A DNA stretch of 64,000 nt from Billgrantia saliphila (lineage in GTDB: Bacteria > Pseudomonadota > Gammaproteobacteria > Pseudomonadales > Halomonadaceae), in the NCBI RefSeq assembly GCF_002930105.1, contig NZ_PJRN01000003.1:186001-250000 (forward strand). The letters run 5' to 3'. The position numbers and the translations under genes were made by a program. Below, piece by piece: positions 17,450-26,882 of this stretch (its first letter is position 1; the number at the start of each line of letters is the position of its first letter). Below the pieces are notes generated by a model, which made no database searches, was not told the DNA's origin, and saw only the letters and a program-made list of their open reading frames with translations.

Positions 17450-19165
17450 CTACCGCCCCAGCGCCTGCGCGAGGGAGGCGGCCTGGAAACCGACTACCAG
17501 ATGCCAGACGTTGCCGCCCAGCGCCTGTGTCCCTCGGCACCCCAGTTGCAGGAGCGCCGCATCGTCGAGGCGTTCGCCGTCGGCCAGCTCGACGCGCAGG
17601 CGGGTCTGGGCCGTGGCTTCGAGTCGGTGCAGATTCTCTTCACCGCCCAGCGCGGCTACCCAACGTGAGCTATGTTCGGCCGACAGCGGCGCGCCGGATG
17701 TCTCGGCAGGCGCCGAGGGGGTAGCTTCCTCGGCCTTGCCGTTCATCGACACCCTGCCTTCGGAATGGGCCGCGGCGGCGCGGATCTCATCGGCTACACC
17801 ATCGGCGATGGGTCCCAGGATGACCTGCACACCGCCACCGCGCAGACGCATCACGCCGCGGGCGCCCAGGCGCTTGAGCGCCTCCTCGTCGATAGCCTCG
17901 GGGTCGTCGAGCACGAGTCGCAGGCGGGAGGTACAGGCGCCGATACTGCTCAGGTTGCGCGCCCCGCCCAGGGCGGTGACGAACGCGGGGCCGCGCTCGC
18001 CGGTCGCGGAGGGGCCGCTGACGGAAGGCGTCGCCGTCTCGGGCTCGCGGCCCGGCGTGATCAGACCAAAGCGGGCAATAGCCCAGCGAAACACGCCATA
18101 GTAGAGCACGAAGTAGGCCAGCCCCACCGGCAGTAGCATCCAGCCGTTGTTGGAAAGTCCATAGGAGAGCGCGAAGTCAAAGGCGCCCGCCGAGAAGGTG
18201 AACCCCAGCTTGACGTCGAGCCAGTGCATCAGTGCCATCGAGATTCCCGTCAGCAGCGCATGCATGAGGTAGAGCAGCGGGGCCAAGAACATGAAGGTGA
18301 ATTCGATGGGCTCGGTGACCCCGGTCAGGAACGCGGTAAGCGCCAGCGACAGCAACAGGCCGCCCACCTGGGCGCGGCGCTCCTTGGGGGCGGCATGGTA
18401 CATGGCCAGCGCCGCCGCCGGCAGACCGAACATCATCACCGGGAAGAAGCCGGTCATGAAGCTTCCCGCCGTCGGATCACCGGCAAAGAAGCGGTTGAGG
18501 TCGCCGCTGGCCACCGTGCCGGAGGCCGCCTCGAAGCTGCCGAACACAAACCACACCAGGCTGTTGAGCACGTGATGCAGCCCGGTCACGATCAGCAGGC
18601 GGTTGAGCGTGCCATAGACGAACAGGCCCAGCTCGCCGGCATCGATCAGCCACTGGCCAAGGGCATCGATGCCTTGTTGTACCGGCGGCCAGAGCATGCC
18701 GAAAACGACTCCCAGCAAGACGGCGACCAGCCCCGTGGCGATGGGTACGAAACGTCGGCCGCCGAAGAAAGCGAGATACTCGGGCAACCGTATGGTCTTG
18801 TAGCGGTTGTAGAGCAGCCCAGCCACGCTGCCGATGATGATGCCGGCCAGCACCCCCATGTCGATATCCGGGTTGAGCGACATCAAGACGGCATCGAGTA
18901 CTAGATAGCCGACCACGCCGGCCAAGCCCGCGGCGCCATTGCTGTCGTCGGCGAAGCCGATCGCCAGGCCGATGGCGAAGATCAGCGCCAGGTTGGCGAA
19001 GATGGCTTCGCCGGCGCTGGCGACGAAGGCGATGTCCAGCAGGTCCGGCTGACCCAGCCGCAACAGCAAACCGGCGATGGGCAGCACGGCAATGGGCAGC
19101 ATGAGGGAGCGTCCGAGCTTCTGCAGCCCGGCCATGGTCCAGGACCCCATATCGTTCATCTTCAT
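17450..19165 (-). CDS. nagE: PTS N-acetylglucosamine permease EIICB with a second, cysteine-less EIIB domain
   Basis: A 571-residue PTS permease. Residues 10-370 form the glucose-family EIIC channel, including GLHHVL (195-200) and TGVTEPIEF (281-289). Residues 392-465 form EIIB with the phosphorylated Cys411 in GACTSRLRL. Residues 500-571 repeat the EIIB fold (RWVAALGGEENLHRL, RLRVEL), but Ala519 stands at the Cys position, so this copy cannot carry phosphate by the usual chemistry. EIIA comes from the upstream EIIA-HPr-EI fusion, whose gene overlaps by four bases. The order matches the GlcNAc locus of P. aeruginosa. Role: uptake of GlcNAc as GlcNAc-6-phosphate. Confidence 0.92.
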   Translation of the reverse strand: MKMNDMGSWTMAGLQKLGRSLMLPIAVLPIAGLLLRLGQPDLLDIAFVASAGEAIFANLALIFAIGLAIGFADDSNGAAGLAGVVGYLVLDAVLMSLNPDIDMGVLAGIIIGSVAGLLYNRYKTIRLPEYLAFFGGRRFVPIATGLVAVLLGVVFGMLWPPVQQGIDALGQWLIDAGELGLFVYGTLNRLLIVTGLHHVLNSLVWFVFGSFEAASGTVASGDLNRFFAGDPTAGSFMTGFFPVMMFGLPAAALAMYHAAPKERRAQVGGLLLSLALTAFLTGVTEPIEFTFMFLAPLLYLMHALLTGISMALMHWLDVKLGFTFSAGAFDFALSYGLSNNGWMLLPVGLAYFVLYYGVFRWAIARFGLITPGREPETATPSVSGPSATGERGPAFVTALGGARNLSSIGACTSRLRLVLDDPEAIDEEALKRLGARGVMRLRGGGVQVILGPIADGVADEIRAAAAHSEGRVSMNGKAEEATPSAPAETSGAPLSAEHSSRWVAALGGEENLHRLEATAQTRLRVELADGERLDDAALLQLGCRGTQALGGNVWHLVVGFQAASLAQALGR

Positions 19166-21717
19166 GACGGCAACCTCTCGATAGTCGTTGTCGTGAGATC
19201 TCGCTCGCTCGCCTGCCAGCCCCTCAGGCGCTCACGCACCGCTGCGGCATCCGCCAGGCGCATCAACGCCGGCAGTTCCGCGGCCAAGCGCCCGGCGTCG
19301 AGTCGCCTGACGGCAGCCTTGATGGCAGGCACTCGGGCAGGCTCGACGGAAAGCTCATCAACACCCAGGGCAACCAGCACCAGTGATGCCAAGGAGTCGC
19401 CGGCGGCAGTGCCGCAGACGCTGACGGGGCAACGTCCGGCGGCCCCCTCCACGGTTGCCTTGACCAGCCTGAGCACCGCAGGATGCAGCACGTCTGCCCG
19501 CGACGCCAGGTCCGGATCCTCGCGATCCATGGCCAGGGTGTATTGCGTCAAGTCGTTGGTGCCGATGGAGAGAAAATCTGCCTCCTCGGCCAGGCTGGCC
19601 GCGCACAGGGCGGCACTCGGCACCTCCACCATCACGCCCAGTTGGGGCCGTTCGGCGAGACCGAGCTCTCGCGCCACACTGTCGAGGCGCCGCCGCACGT
19701 CCACCAACTCGGAAACCTCGCTCACCATCGGCAGCATGATGCGCAGCGATTCGAGCGGCTCGACCCGCAGCAGTGCCTTGAGCTGGGTTTCCAACAGATC
19801 CGGCAGGCGCTGCCAGAGGCGCACGCCGCGTACCCCCAGCGCCGGATTGGCGACCGCAGGCAGTGTCAGGTACGGCAGTTGCTTGTCGGCGCCGATGTCG
19901 AGGGTGCGTACGACGACCGGCTTGCCACCCAGGGCGTGAATGCTGGCTTGGTACTCGCGGTGCTGGTCCTCCTCGCTGGGGGCGGTGCAGCGCTCGAGGA
20001 AGAGGAATTCGCTGCGCAGCAGGCCAATGCCGTCGGCACCGGCTTGCACAGCCAGCTCGGCCTCGGCGGACGAGCCAACGTTGGCGCATACCTCGACCCG
20101 ATGATCGTCAAGCGTGGTGGCCGGCAAGTGGGCGGCCCGTCGCTCTTCCTTTTCTTGGCGCTGACGTGCCAGCAGCGTGACTTCCACCTCGGCCAGGCGC
20201 TCAGTGGATGGCGAAACCTCCAGCCGGCCACGCTCGCCATCCAGCACAGCCCGCTCGCTTCGCGCCCGCTCCAGCGCGGCGCCCATCGATACCAAACAGG
20301 GAATGCCTCGCGCCCGCGCGAGAATCGCCACATGCGCCGTCGTGCCGCTGCGCGCCAGGCAGAGGCCGGCGGGGCGACGTTCGGCCAGCGCGACGAACTG
20401 CGAAGGTGTCAGCTCGTCGGCCACGACGATGGCGCCCTCCGGCACTACCGCTTCTTCGCGCTCCCCGGGCTCGGCCAGCAGCGCCATGACGCGCTGCTGC
20501 AAGTCGCGCAAATCAGCGATACGGCCCGCCAGCAGCGAGTTGCCACTCTTGCCGAGCCGCTCTGCCTCGGCATCGAGCGCCTCGCGCCAGGCCTGGCCGG
20601 CGCTGCGCCCGGCGCGTATCGACGCAAGCGCGGCGTCGCCGAGGGCAGGATCCTCGAGCCAGGCCCGGTGGGCGCCGAATATCTCCGCCTCGCCGTGTTG
20701 GCCTCGCTGCACGGCCTGGACCTCGGCCTGCGCCAGGTCCTCACCCGCTTGGCTCAGGGCCTGCTGCAGCCGAGGCCACTCCACCGTCTCGCCCTCCCCG
20801 TCCCGCGGCACTCGGGGCAGTGGCGGGCGATACGCCACCAGCGGGCCTACGGCCATCCCGCTACTGGCCACCAGACCTGCCAGTTCCCCTTCGCCCAATG
20901 GCTCAGAGGACGCCGTGGCCTGGCGTGGCGCGGCGTGGTCATCGGCCTCGGCGGTGGCCAGCAGCGCCACGGCCGCCTCCAGGGCGACCTCGGCCCGCTC
21001 ACCGCTGGCCGTCACGCTCAACTCGTCTCCCTCGCCCAGGCCCAGGTTCATCAGGGCGCTGATGCTGTCGGCCTCGGCCGTGGCTTTGTCATGCGCCACC
21101 GTCATGCTCACAGCGTGACGCCGTGCGATATCCCGCAGCTTTGCCGCCGGCCGTGCATGCAGGCCTGCACGGAGGGCCAGCGTGATGCGCCGGGTCGCGG
21201 TGGGACGTGCCGCATCACAATCCGCCGGTGCCACGACATCACGCGCCTCGGCCACCAGTTCGAGCAGGGGCTCGCCAAGGTCGACGCGAGCACCACCAGC
21301 GTGGCCGGGCCTCGACAGTCGCCAGCCGTCGGCGGCCGTCACGACCAGCGGCGTGATCAGGGAGAGTGCCCGTTGCGCGACCCGGTCGGCATCGAAGCGG
21401 CACAACGGATCGCCGGTCGTCACCCGGTCGCCCACGGCGACGACTAGCTCGATGCCCTCGCCGGCCAGCTCGACGGTGTCGAGACCCAGGTGAATCAGCA
21501 GCTCCACGCCGGCCTCGGTCCTGAGCGTCACGGCGTGGCGGGTCCGAGCGCACTGAACCACCTCGCCATCGCAGGGGGCGTAAAGACACTCACCGAGAGG
21601 ATCGAGGGCGATGCCCTCGCCCAGGATGCCGTCGGCAAACACCGGGTCAGGCACTTCGCCGAGGGGCACCACAACGCCATCGACGGGCGCGTGCAGGATC
21701 AGAGGAGATGTGGTCAT
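19162..21717 (-). CDS. nagF: fused PTS EIIA(Glc)-HPr-enzyme I
   Basis: An 851-residue multiphosphoryl-transfer protein. Residues 1-155 are EIIA of the glucose type with active His76 (LLIHLGLDTVEL). Residues 175-258 are HPr with His187 (RAGLHARPAAKL). Residues 280-840 are enzyme I with the phospho-His462 (SGTTAHVAIL), the PEP-binding GLLRSEFLFLER block, IGTNDLTQYTLAMDRED and the acid Cys in SVCGTAAGD. It takes phosphate from PEP and hands it to NagE. CGGAGG lies about seven bases before the ATG. The whole phosphorelay for GlcNAc is thus encoded in one operon, independent of general PTS genes. Confidence 0.95.
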   Translation of the reverse strand: MTTSPLILHAPVDGVVVPLGEVPDPVFADGILGEGIALDPLGECLYAPCDGEVVQCARTRHAVTLRTEAGVELLIHLGLDTVELAGEGIELVVAVGDRVTTGDPLCRFDADRVAQRALSLITPLVVTAADGWRLSRPGHAGGARVDLGEPLLELVAEARDVVAPADCDAARPTATRRITLALRAGLHARPAAKLRDIARRHAVSMTVAHDKATAEADSISALMNLGLGEGDELSVTASGERAEVALEAAVALLATAEADDHAAPRQATASSEPLGEGELAGLVASSGMAVGPLVAYRPPLPRVPRDGEGETVEWPRLQQALSQAGEDLAQAEVQAVQRGQHGEAEIFGAHRAWLEDPALGDAALASIRAGRSAGQAWREALDAEAERLGKSGNSLLAGRIADLRDLQQRVMALLAEPGEREEAVVPEGAIVVADELTPSQFVALAERRPAGLCLARSGTTAHVAILARARGIPCLVSMGAALERARSERAVLDGERGRLEVSPSTERLAEVEVTLLARQRQEKEERRAAHLPATTLDDHRVEVCANVGSSAEAELAVQAGADGIGLLRSEFLFLERCTAPSEEDQHREYQASIHALGGKPVVVRTLDIGADKQLPYLTLPAVANPALGVRGVRLWQRLPDLLETQLKALLRVEPLESLRIMLPMVSEVSELVDVRRRLDSVARELGLAERPQLGVMVEVPSAALCAASLAEEADFLSIGTNDLTQYTLAMDREDPDLASRADVLHPAVLRLVKATVEGAAGRCPVSVCGTAAGDSLASLVLVALGVDELSVEPARVPAIKAAVRRLDAGRLAAELPALMRLADAAAVRERLRGWQASERDLTTTTIERLPS

Positions 21718-21764
21718 GAAGACCTCCGTTGTTGTTATGCGTGCGCCGGGGCTCCCGGCCGTCG

Positions 21765-22784
21765 TCAGAGAGTGCGGGTCACCTTGTTGAGGTGGCGGGG
21801 TCGATCGGGATCGCTGCCCCGCGCCGCAGCCAGTTTGGCCACCATCACGTAGAAGCTCTGAATCGCCGAGAGCGGCTGAAGCGCATCATGGCCGGCATCG
21901 ACCAGCGTCAATTGCCGCCTGGCCACGTACTCGTCCGCCGCCAGGAGCACCTGCGCACCGATGCTCTCGAGCCGCTCGGCGAGCTCCAGCAGCCCGGCCT
22001 GTTCGGTGCCCGGCGGGGCGAACACCAGCACCGGGTAGCCCGGGCCGATCAGCGCCATTGGGCCATGGCGCACCTCGGCCCCGCTGAAGGCCTCGGCCTG
22101 GATGGCGCAGGTTTCCTTGAACTTGAGCGCCGCCTCCTGGGCCACGGCCAGTCCGGCGCCGCGGCCGATCACCATCAACCGGTCGCAGCCTGTCAGCGCC
22201 TCGACCGCGGCCGACCAATCCTGCGCCAGGGCCTGGCCCAGGTGCTCGGGCAAGCTTTCCAGGGCGTCCAGCAGGGCGCGATCCCGGTTCCAGTGGCCCA
22301 ACAGTTGGGCCATGGCGGCGAGTGTCGCCAGGTAGCTCTTGGTGGCGGCGACACTCTTCTCGTTGCCCGCGTAGAGCGGTACTTCCAGGTCGCTGACCGC
22401 CCCCAACGGCGATTCGGCGGTATTGACCAGCGCCAGCGTGCGCGCGCCGGCCTCGCCGAGCGCGCGCTGAGTGGCGACCAGGTCGGGGCTCTGCCCCGAT
22501 TGCGAAACCGCCAGCGCCAGTTGCCCCTCGAGCCGCCAGGGCGCCCGGGCCAGGGTGGTGAGCGATAGCGGCAGCGAGGCCACCGGTATGCCGCGGCTCT
22601 GCATGCACAGATAGGCGAAGTAGCTGGCCGCGTGGTCCGAACTGCCGCGTGCCACGGTCACTGCCGCCCTGGGTGGGTCGCGGCGCAGCCGCTCGCCGAG
22701 TTCGGCCAGGATCGTGGCGTTGCGCGGCAACTGCCCACGAATGCGCTCGGGCGCATTGCGAGCTTCCTCGAGCATCAGGGACAT
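21765..22784 (-). CDS. nagB2: SIS-type glucosamine-6-phosphate deaminase (NagB-II)
   Basis: A 339-residue protein of two SIS sugar-isomerase domains (ARGSSDHAASYFAYL near residue 50, VIGRGAGLAVAQEAALKFKETCAIQAE near residue 205). It resembles the isomerase half of GlmS but lacks the glutaminase half, the layout of NagB-II, which converts glucosamine-6-phosphate to fructose-6-phosphate and ammonia. The ATG at 22784 overlaps the nagA stop in TGATG and has AAGGAGG six bases upstream, one of the best ribosome sites in the window. A much longer open frame to 23834 is the wrong frame of nagA. Confidence 0.92.
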   Translation of the reverse strand: MSLMLEEARNAPERIRGQLPRNATILAELGERLRRDPPRAAVTVARGSSDHAASYFAYLCMQSRGIPVASLPLSLTTLARAPWRLEGQLALAVSQSGQSPDLVATQRALGEAGARTLALVNTAESPLGAVSDLEVPLYAGNEKSVAATKSYLATLAAMAQLLGHWNRDRALLDALESLPEHLGQALAQDWSAAVEALTGCDRLMVIGRGAGLAVAQEAALKFKETCAIQAEAFSGAEVRHGPMALIGPGYPVLVFAPPGTEQAGLLELAERLESIGAQVLLAADEYVARRQLTLVDAGHDALQPLSAIQSFYVMVAKLAAARGSDPDRPRHLNKVTRTL

Positions 22785-23887
22785 CAGTGGCCTCCTTCGA
22801 TGGTGCGGCCTTCGATCACGACCGCCTGCAGGTCGAGGCGAGCATCCAGCATGACCAGGTCCGCTACGGCCCCTTCCGTCAACCGCCCGTGTTCGACCAG
22901 GCCGAGGAAATCGGCAGGGAAGCGCGACAGGCGTGCGGATGCATCGGCCAGCGACAGGCCGAGTTGGACCAGGTTGCGTAGCGCCTGGTCCATGGTCAGC
23001 GTGCTGCCGGCTAGAGTGCCGTCGGCCAGGCGCACGCCACCCAGGCACTTGGTCACGGTCTGCTCGCCGAGGCGGTAGTCGCCGTCGGGCATGCCGGCGG
23101 CGGCCGTGGAGTCGGTGACCGCATAGAGGTAGGGAATGCAGCGCAAGGCGGCGCGAATGGCACCGGGATGCACGTGCTGCAGGTCGGGGATCAGTTCGGC
23201 ATAGTCGGCGTGGGCCAGGGCGGCCCCCACCATGCCCGGTTTGCGGTGATGCAGCCCGGTCATGGCATTGAACAGGTGGGTGAAGCCACAGGCGCCATGA
23301 CCGAGGGCAGCGACGCCCTCCTCGTAGCTGCCCAGGGTATGCCCCAGCTGCACGCGAATGCCGCGGGCCGTCAGGTGACGAATCAATTCGCCGTGACCGC
23401 ACAGCTCCGGCGCCAGGGTCACCAGTCGGATCGGTGCCAGTTCGCACAATGCGTCGACCTCGGCAATCTCTCCTGGGCGCGCATGGGGAGGCTGGGCGCC
23501 TAGCTTGCCGGGGTTGATATAAGGCCCCTCCAGATGCACCCCCAGGACGCGGGTGGCATCGACGGCAGGCGCCTCCATGTAATCGGCAACAGCCGTCAAT
23601 GCCCGGCGAATTTCCCCTTCGGGTGCGGTCATGGTGGTAGCCAGTAGGCTGGTGGTACCGAAGCGTGCGTGCGTACGGGCCAGGGTCGCCAGCGCCTCGC
23701 CCCCTTCCATGGTATCGGCGCCGCCGCCGCCATGGACATGCAGGTCGATGAAGCCCGGCAGGATGCGCGGATGCGCATTGTCCTGCGGATCGACCGGCTT
23801 GCCCGAGATGCGGCTGATGCGCCCTGCTTCCCACTCGACCTCGCCCAGGCGCCAGCCGTCGGGCGTCAGGATGTTGCCATAGAACAT
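22784..23887 (-). CDS. nagA: N-acetylglucosamine-6-phosphate deacetylase
   Basis: A 367-residue amidohydrolase. Metal-site and catalytic motifs are clear: GFIDLHVHGGGG, the metal Glu in VHLEGPYIN, QLGHTLGSYEEG, FTHLFNAMTG, and the catalytic Asp in AVTDSTAAAG. It removes acetate from GlcNAc-6-phosphate, producing the substrate for the downstream deaminase. The start at 23887 (MFYGNIL) has AGGGG five bases upstream. It follows the GntR regulator by 8 bp and overlaps nagB2 by one base. Confidence 0.94.
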   Translation of the reverse strand: MFYGNILTPDGWRLGEVEWEAGRISRISGKPVDPQDNAHPRILPGFIDLHVHGGGGADTMEGGEALATLARTHARFGTTSLLATTMTAPEGEIRRALTAVADYMEAPAVDATRVLGVHLEGPYINPGKLGAQPPHARPGEIAEVDALCELAPIRLVTLAPELCGHGELIRHLTARGIRVQLGHTLGSYEEGVAALGHGACGFTHLFNAMTGLHHRKPGMVGAALAHADYAELIPDLQHVHPGAIRAALRCIPYLYAVTDSTAAAGMPDGDYRLGEQTVTKCLGGVRLADGTLAGSTLTMDQALRNLVQLGLSLADASARLSRFPADFLGLVEHGRLTEGAVADLVMLDARLDLQAVVIEGRTIEGGH

Positions 23888-23895
23888 ATTGACCC

Positions 23896-24630
23896 CTAGC
23901 GAGTCAGTTCGACCATGAAGTCGTAGTAATCGGTACGGCAGTAGGTAACGGTGAGTTCCGCCGCCGTTCCGTCGACCAGATACCCCAGGCGGGTAATCTT
24001 CAGCAGCGCTTGACCGCCGGGTACCTCGGCCAGCTCGGCCAGCTCGGCATCGGCGTTGATCGCCGTGACATGCTGCAAGGCTCGTACCACCGGCTTGCCG
24101 GCCGCCTCCATGACGGCGTAGAGCGAGGTCTCCACCGCCATCGGATCGGACAGCACCGAGGCAGGCAGGCAACTCTCCTCCACCGCCATCACCACGTCGT
24201 CCGCCAGGCGCAGCCGCCGGAGTCGCGCCACCCGCGCGTCGGCACCCAGTCCCAGCCGCATGCTCTCTTCGGCACTCGGAGTCGCCAGGCTGCGGGAGAG
24301 CCAATGGGAGCTTGGCGTAAAGCCGCGCTGGGTGAGCATCTCGGTGAAGCTCACCAGCCGCGTGAGGGATTGGTTGAGGCGTGGCGTGATGAAGGTGCCC
24401 GAACCGCGGCTACGGCGTATGAGCCCCAGCTCGGCCAGCCGATCCAGGGCCTTGCGCGCCGTGATGCGCGACACGGCGAGCGTTTCGGCCAGGCTGCGCT
24501 CCGAGGGAAGTGCTTCCCCCGCCTGCCAGGCTCCCGCCTCGATGGCTTGTTCCAGCTGCCGGGCAAGCTGTTGATAGAGCGGCGTGGCCCCTGCGGGATC
24601 GAGCCGCAACTGCTGAAAACGAGTGTCCAT
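23896..24630 (-). CDS. nagQ: GntR/HutC-family repressor of the GlcNAc operon (NagQ-like)
   Basis: A 244-residue regulator. Residues 15-80 form the GntR winged helix (PLYQQLARQLEQAIEAG, PSERSLAETLAVSRITARKAL, RRSRGSGTFI). Residues 95-240 are the UTRA effector domain typical of HutC-type proteins, which bind amino-sugar phosphates. It is the first gene of the nag operon, as in the NagQ loci of other proteobacteria. The start at 24630 is chosen at the conserved N-terminus. Its own promoter overlaps four TACCAAT repeats at 24647-24697, so autorepression relieved by a GlcNAc metabolite is likely (inference). Confidence 0.9.
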   Translation of the reverse strand: MDTRFQQLRLDPAGATPLYQQLARQLEQAIEAGAWQAGEALPSERSLAETLAVSRITARKALDRLAELGLIRRSRGSGTFITPRLNQSLTRLVSFTEMLTQRGFTPSSHWLSRSLATPSAEESMRLGLGADARVARLRRLRLADDVVMAVEESCLPASVLSDPMAVETSLYAVMEAAGKPVVRALQHVTAINADAELAELAEVPGGQALLKITRLGYLVDGTAAELTVTYCRTDYYDFMVELTR

Positions 24631-24646
24631 GAGTATCTCGTCGTCT

Positions 24647-24697
24647 AACCAATGTAGTACCAATATAGACCCACATAGATACCAATCAAATACCAAT
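24647..24697 (-). promoter_or_regulatory. nag operon promoter embedded in phased TACCAAT repeats
   Basis: On the plus strand ACCAAT occurs at 24648, 24659, 24681 and 24692, spacings of 11, 22 and 11 bp. A degenerate copy (ACCCAC) begins at 24669, near the place left open by the 22-bp gap. On the minus strand a promoter TTGATT (24684-24689), 16-bp spacer, TATATT (24662-24667) lies inside the repeats, 32-67 bp from the nagQ start. The arrangement fits an operator for several repressor units on one DNA face. Confidence 0.7.
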
Positions 24698-24797
24698 TTT
24701 CCGCAACTTTGGTCGCAGAACAATCCGGCAGGCTAGAGCGGGGCCAGCTCTTCCGGTGAATTAGCGCTTTGATTTTTCGCTACCGCAGCGCGAGCGT

Positions 24798-24826
24798 TTG
24801 GCGCCGGCTGCGGGAATCCGTATAGT
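24798..24826 (+). promoter_or_regulatory. sigma-70 promoter of rnb
   Basis: TTGGCG at 24798-24803, a 17-bp spacer and TATAGT at 24821-24826. The predicted start of transcription leaves a leader of about 25 bases before the RNase II ATG at 24858. Confidence 0.7.
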
Positions 24827-24857
24827 GGCCCTCCTACCCCGCCACACGTTCGTGACC

Positions 24858-26798
24858 ATGCTTCAGAACAACCCGCTGCTCGCCCAGCTCAAGCAACAGA
24901 TCCGCAAGACCACGCCCCGCGCCGAGGGCGTGATCAAGGCCACCGACAAAGGCTTCGGCTTTCTCGAAACCGACGACGGCCAGTCCTATTTCGTGCCACC
25001 ACCGGCCATGAAGCAGGTGCTGCACGGCGATCGCGTTCAAGCCGTCATCCACGAAAACGGCGATAAGACCTCAGTCGAACCCGACACGCTCATCGAAGCG
25101 GGCCTGGACCGCTTCATCGCCCGAGTACAGAAGCGCGAAGGGCGCCTGGCAGTGGTCCCTGACCACCCCTCGATCAAGAACGCGCTCAAGGCACGCATCA
25201 AGAACAGCCTCGACGAGGCGAGCATCGGCGACGCCGACTGGGTCGTGGCTCGGCTGGTACGCCACCCGCTCAAGCCCGACGATCGCGCCTTCTTCACTCA
25301 GATAGACGAGCTGGTAGCCAAAGCCGACGACCCGGCGGTGCCGTGGCGGGTGACACTGGCGCGCCATGCCCTGGAGCAGGAATGCCCCGAAGCCGGCAAT
25401 GACTGGCCGCTGCGCGACGAGGGGCTAACGCGTGAGGATCTCACCGCCGAGCCGTTCTTCACCATCGACAGCGAAAAGACCCGCGATATGGACGATGCCC
25501 TGCGCATCGAGCCGCGCGAGGGCGGCGGCTGGCGGCTGACGGTGGCGATTGCAGACCCCACGGCCTACGTCGAGGAGGGGCACGCCGCCGACCTGGAAGC
25601 GCGCACCCGTGCCTTCACCGTCTACCTGCCGGGCCAGAACGTGACTATGCTGCCCGAGCAGCTCGCCGACGATCTCTGCTCGCTGCGCGAGGGCGAAGAG
25701 CGCCCGGTGCTGGCCTGCGCTCTCGAGGTAGAACCAGACGGCAGCCTTGGCGACTACCGCTTCTTCGCCGCTACCGTTCGCTCGCAGGCGAAGCTGGCTT
25801 ACGATCGCGTGTCTGACTGGTTGGACGGTCAGGACGAATGGGTACCGACGGAGGAGATCGCGCCGCAGCTACGCGCTCTGCGGGACATGACCGAGGCGCG
25901 CAGCACCTGGCGCGCCGAGCATGCCCTGGTGTTCAAGGATCGTCCCGATTACGTGTTCGATCTGGACAAGGCCGGCAACGTGCTCGGCGTGCGGATCGAG
26001 CAGCGGCGCATCGCCAACCGCATGATCGAGGAGTCGATGATCGCAGCCAACGCCTGCTGCGCGCATTTTCTTGCCGAGCACGTGGGTCACGGCATCTTCA
26101 ACGTGCACCGAGCGTTCGATCCGGAGAAGGCCGAGGCCGCCCATGAGTTTCTTACCGCTCAGAAGATCGAGATTGAGCTCGAAGCGCTGTCGGAGCTGCC
26201 CCGCTACAAGGAGCTCAAGCGCGCGCTGGAGAGCCGCGACGATGCCTGGCTGGATGCCCGGTTGCGCCGCTTCCAGGGGTTCACCAGCATGTCGGCCCGC
26301 CCCGGCCCGCACTTCGGTCTGGGCCTGGCCGCCTACGCCACCTGGACCTCGCCGATCCGCAAGTACGGCGATATGGTCAATCATCGCTTGATCAAGCGCG
26401 TGCTCAAGGGTGAACAGGCGCCGGCCGAGGCGACCCAGGCACTGACCGAGCAGCTCACCGAGCGCCGGCGCCTCAATCGCATGGCCGAACGCGACGTCAA
26501 GGATTGGCTCTATGTGCGCTATCTGAGCCCGGCCGCCGAAGCCCAGGAGACCTTCGAGGCAGAAGTCTTCGGCATCAGCCGCGGCGGCATGCGGGTTCGC
26601 CTCCTCGCCAATGGCGCCACGGCGTTCGTACCGGCACCGATGCTGCACAGCGACCGCGACAAGGTGGTCATCGACGACAAGGAAGGCCGCATCCAGATCG
26701 AGGGTGAAGAGCGCTACAAGTTGGGTGACGTCATCCGCGTGGCGCTGGTCGAGGCGCGCGAGGAGACCCGCTCGCTGGTGGCTCGCCCCGCGGTGTAA
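24858..26798 (+). CDS. rnb: exoribonuclease II
   Basis: A 646-residue RNase II; E. coli RNase II has 644. It begins MLQNNPLLAQLKQQIRK, closely matching the E. coli N-terminus, which fixes the start. Two cold-shock domains come first, then the RNB catalytic domain with FFTIDSEKTRDMDDAL carrying the metal-binding aspartates, and a C-terminal S1 domain (EAEVFGISRGGMRVRLL). It degrades RNA 3' to 5' and should act in the cytoplasm. The Shine-Dalgarno signal is weak. A strong hairpin ends the unit at 26824-26849. Confidence 0.95.
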   Translation: MLQNNPLLAQLKQQIRKTTPRAEGVIKATDKGFGFLETDDGQSYFVPPPAMKQVLHGDRVQAVIHENGDKTSVEPDTLIEAGLDRFIARVQKREGRLAVVPDHPSIKNALKARIKNSLDEASIGDADWVVARLVRHPLKPDDRAFFTQIDELVAKADDPAVPWRVTLARHALEQECPEAGNDWPLRDEGLTREDLTAEPFFTIDSEKTRDMDDALRIEPREGGGWRLTVAIADPTAYVEEGHAADLEARTRAFTVYLPGQNVTMLPEQLADDLCSLREGEERPVLACALEVEPDGSLGDYRFFAATVRSQAKLAYDRVSDWLDGQDEWVPTEEIAPQLRALRDMTEARSTWRAEHALVFKDRPDYVFDLDKAGNVLGVRIEQRRIANRMIEESMIAANACCAHFLAEHVGHGIFNVHRAFDPEKAEAAHEFLTAQKIEIELEALSELPRYKELKRALESRDDAWLDARLRRFQGFTSMSARPGPHFGLGLAAYATWTSPIRKYGDMVNHRLIKRVLKGEQAPAEATQALTEQLTERRRLNRMAERDVKDWLYVRYLSPAAEAQETFEAEVFGISRGGMRVRLLANGATAFVPAPMLHSDRDKVVIDDKEGRIQIEGEERYKLGDVIRVALVEAREETRSLVARPAV

Positions 26799-26823
26799 AG
26801 CCGTTTCCTGGTGGCAGCACTAG

Positions 26824-26849
26824 AACGCCTCGACAAGTGTCGAGGCGTT
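26824..26849 (+). terminator. Rho-independent terminator after rnb
   Basis: Perfect 12-bp arms at 26824-26835 and 26838-26849 followed by a TGTCTT stretch. The loop is two bases. It lies between rnb and the convergent esterase gene and may serve both. Confidence 0.75.
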
Positions 26850-26882
26850 TGTCTTGCTGATGACCTTCCGTAATGCTAGCCC

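Noticed and set aside
21765..23834. A 689-residue minus-strand frame that appears to extend NagB-II
   Set aside because: Its N-terminal 350 residues are the wrong frame of nagA; the real start has AAGGAGG at 22784.
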